From assembly GCA_007449985.2 (NCBI GenBank), contig VIIQ02000027.1:69501-133500 (forward strand): DNA of 64,000 bases, in the 5' to 3' direction. Both the position numbers and the translations under genes were made by a program. The stretch is from Desmodesmus armatus (taxonomy: Eukaryota > Chlorophyta > Chlorophyceae > Sphaeropleales > Scenedesmaceae). This document shows positions 63,946 to 64,000 of the stretch, piece by piece; the stretch's first letter is position 1, and each line of letters opens with the position of its first letter. The notes under the pieces were generated by a model. The model was not told where the DNA came from, searched no databases, and saw nothing but the letters and a program-made list of their open reading frames with translations.

Positions 63946-64000
63946 ATCCACCGGTATCTGTTGAGGAACCCCTCCTCCCTGCACATGACCCCCAGGGGTC
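49216..64000 (-). CDS. AASDH: AASDH-type acyl-activating enzyme: adenylation, carrier and PQQ propeller (5' end off window)
   Basis: Visible exons: 63501-64000 (runs off the edge), 62854-63019, 61050-61982, 58586-60655, 57893-58160, 50172-51072, 49216-49755; all phases agree. The adenylate-forming domain shows FKTATSFVDHLWELL, VNLYGSTEVSADVTC and, after a long Ala tract, WFRMGDLGF; its C-lobe has YLTGR...KVRGVRVDLLEVE and the lysine motif PTSPAGKILRS. A carrier domain follows with GGDSL, whose serine would carry phosphopantetheine. The rest is a beta-propeller with repeats such as SAPIFGSPAI...VDGVVTGLELLTGRQVW and GEVFSSPVVLGPWVVIGC. This three-part order is that of human AASDH (ACSF4) and plant AAE19, whose substrate is not firmly known. 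Long poly-Gln and poly-Ala tracts are inserted throughout. The intron 51073-57892 hosts a protease gene on the other strand. Confidence 0.85.
51125..51345 (-). repeat. Echo of an AASDH propeller exon start
   Basis: The start of the exon at 51072 and its upstream intron (true copy about 50985-51075) is repeated at 51262-51340, including the block encoding PAAGSAxVAFGCSAA. The intron stretch 51131-51204 has a further relative at 57583-57645, on the far side of the nested protease gene. Confidence 0.8.
51346..54223. other. AASDH intron DNA left of the nested protease gene
   Basis: No exon is supported. The stretch includes a (CA)n run at 52151-52168 preceded by poly-C, and a GC-balanced segment around 52780-53220 with GCCGGAC-type short repeats. 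The missing first exon of the protease should lie here; an ATG at 53019 opens a 26-codon frame with a hydrophobic core (WPLVALVLG), but no phase-correct link to the protease was found. Confidence 0.45.
54224..56699 (+). CDS. Trypsin-like serine protease with Tyr/His-rich and collagen-like N-terminal regions (5' incomplete)
   Basis: Exons 54224-54482, 55102-55303, 55352-55497 and 56023-56699 join in phase. The first visible part is rich in Tyr, His, Asp and Pro (YDSPHYDHQGYES); a short collagen-like stretch GPPGPPGPAGAP follows, then a basic Pro-rich linker and a chymotrypsin-fold domain. Catalytic residues: His in TAGHC, Asp probably in NDGAVLLV, Ser in SCGGHSGGPL. Six or more cysteines suggest a secreted, disulfide-bonded enzyme, perhaps acting on the cell wall or extracellular matrix; that role is inference. 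The N-terminal exon with a signal peptide was not found. An in-frame TAA at 55304-55308 is avoided by a 48-base intron (55304-55351). The gene lies wholly inside an AASDH intron on the opposite strand. Confidence 0.8.
56700..57747. other. AASDH intron DNA right of the nested protease gene
   Basis: No exon is supported on either strand. The protease 3' UTR must be here, but I saw no clear TGTAA on the plus strand. 57583-57645 resembles 51131-51204. Confidence 0.45.
57748..57808. repeat. Short inverted repeat near an AASDH donor
   Basis: 57748-57775 and 57781-57808 are reverse complements with one mismatch and a 5-base loop. Its centre, TCTTCACCCACTTGG, resembles the true donor region at 57881-57896, about 110 bp away, suggesting it arose from an inverted copy of that edge. 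Confidence 0.85.
58268..58365 (-). repeat. Echo of an AASDH propeller exon start
   Basis: The start of the exon at 58160 and its acceptor (true copy about 58085-58165) recurs about 200 bp upstream at 58268-58365, with the CCGCTGCCCTGCCCTCC-like block and the following coding stretch recognisable. Confidence 0.85.
62098..62310 (-). repeat. Two echoes of the AASDH GSTEVSADVT exon start
   Basis: Copies of the exon start at 61982 (true edge 61955-61990) lie at 62098-62138 and, more decayed, at 62283-62312. Both keep the GTxCCACTGAGG-like edge with an acceptor-like CAG nearby. Confidence 0.78.
62652..62705 (-). repeat. Echo of the AASDH exon end at 62854
   Basis: The final coding bases and GTGAGC donor of the exon ending at 62854 recur about 200 bp into the intron at 62652-62705, encoding a remnant of QLLDALPEGC next to a GTACG-GTGAGC edge. 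Confidence 0.88.

Overview
The window is nuclear DNA of an intron-dense green alga, most likely a chlamydomonadalean chlorophyte; the extreme CAG/CTG load resembles Haematococcus-type genomes, but the genus is inference. The grounds are: GTGAGT/GTGCGT-type donors and CAG acceptors; TGTAA-type polyadenylation signals after several stops; plant-lineage gene content (an ARC5/DRP5-class plastid-division dynamin, a plant-type AMP deaminase with an N-terminal membrane anchor); and very long poly-Gln/poly-Ala tracts. Gene models were built by hand by splicing translated exons in phase. Phase closes across the full coding region for DBP3, DRP5 (with one doubtful exon omitted), RPS27, AMPD and frataxin, and across the visible exons of AASDH and the protease.

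Layout, left to right. 1-2086: no convincing gene. 2087-6923 (-): RING-finger protein with a huge Ala-rich tail. 7292-14318 (-): MMS19, the cytosolic Fe-S cluster targeting/DNA repair HEAT protein. 15075-21085 (-): DEAD-box RNA helicase of the Dbp3/RH5 type. A 504-bp divergent promoter separates it from 21590-27569 (+): DRP5/ARC5-type dynamin. 27994-30676 (+): ribosomal protein eS27, whose first coding exon is only the ATG. 31728-45265 (+): AMP deaminase in 22 exons. 47446-48885 (-): frataxin. 49216 to the right edge (-): an AASDH-type protein (adenylation domain, carrier domain, PQQ-type propeller), 5'-truncated by the window. Inside its 6.8-kb intron lies, on the opposite strand, a secreted-looking trypsin-like protease gene (54224-56699). 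The products are mostly housekeeping and do not form one pathway, although frataxin and MMS19 both serve Fe-S cluster biology.

The most unusual property is structural. Short stretches that straddle exon boundaries (the last or first ~30-90 coding bases plus the adjoining splice site) recur as degenerate copies in the neighbouring intron, or past the stop codon. I call them 'exon-edge echoes'. They occur at more than 20 boundaries in MMS19, DBP3, AMPD, frataxin and AASDH, often two to six copies each, and many keep an intact GT donor or CAG acceptor. I saw none in the DRP5 gene, so they are not a uniform background. DBP3 introns additionally carry three fold-back repeats, one a perfect 40-bp-arm hairpin.
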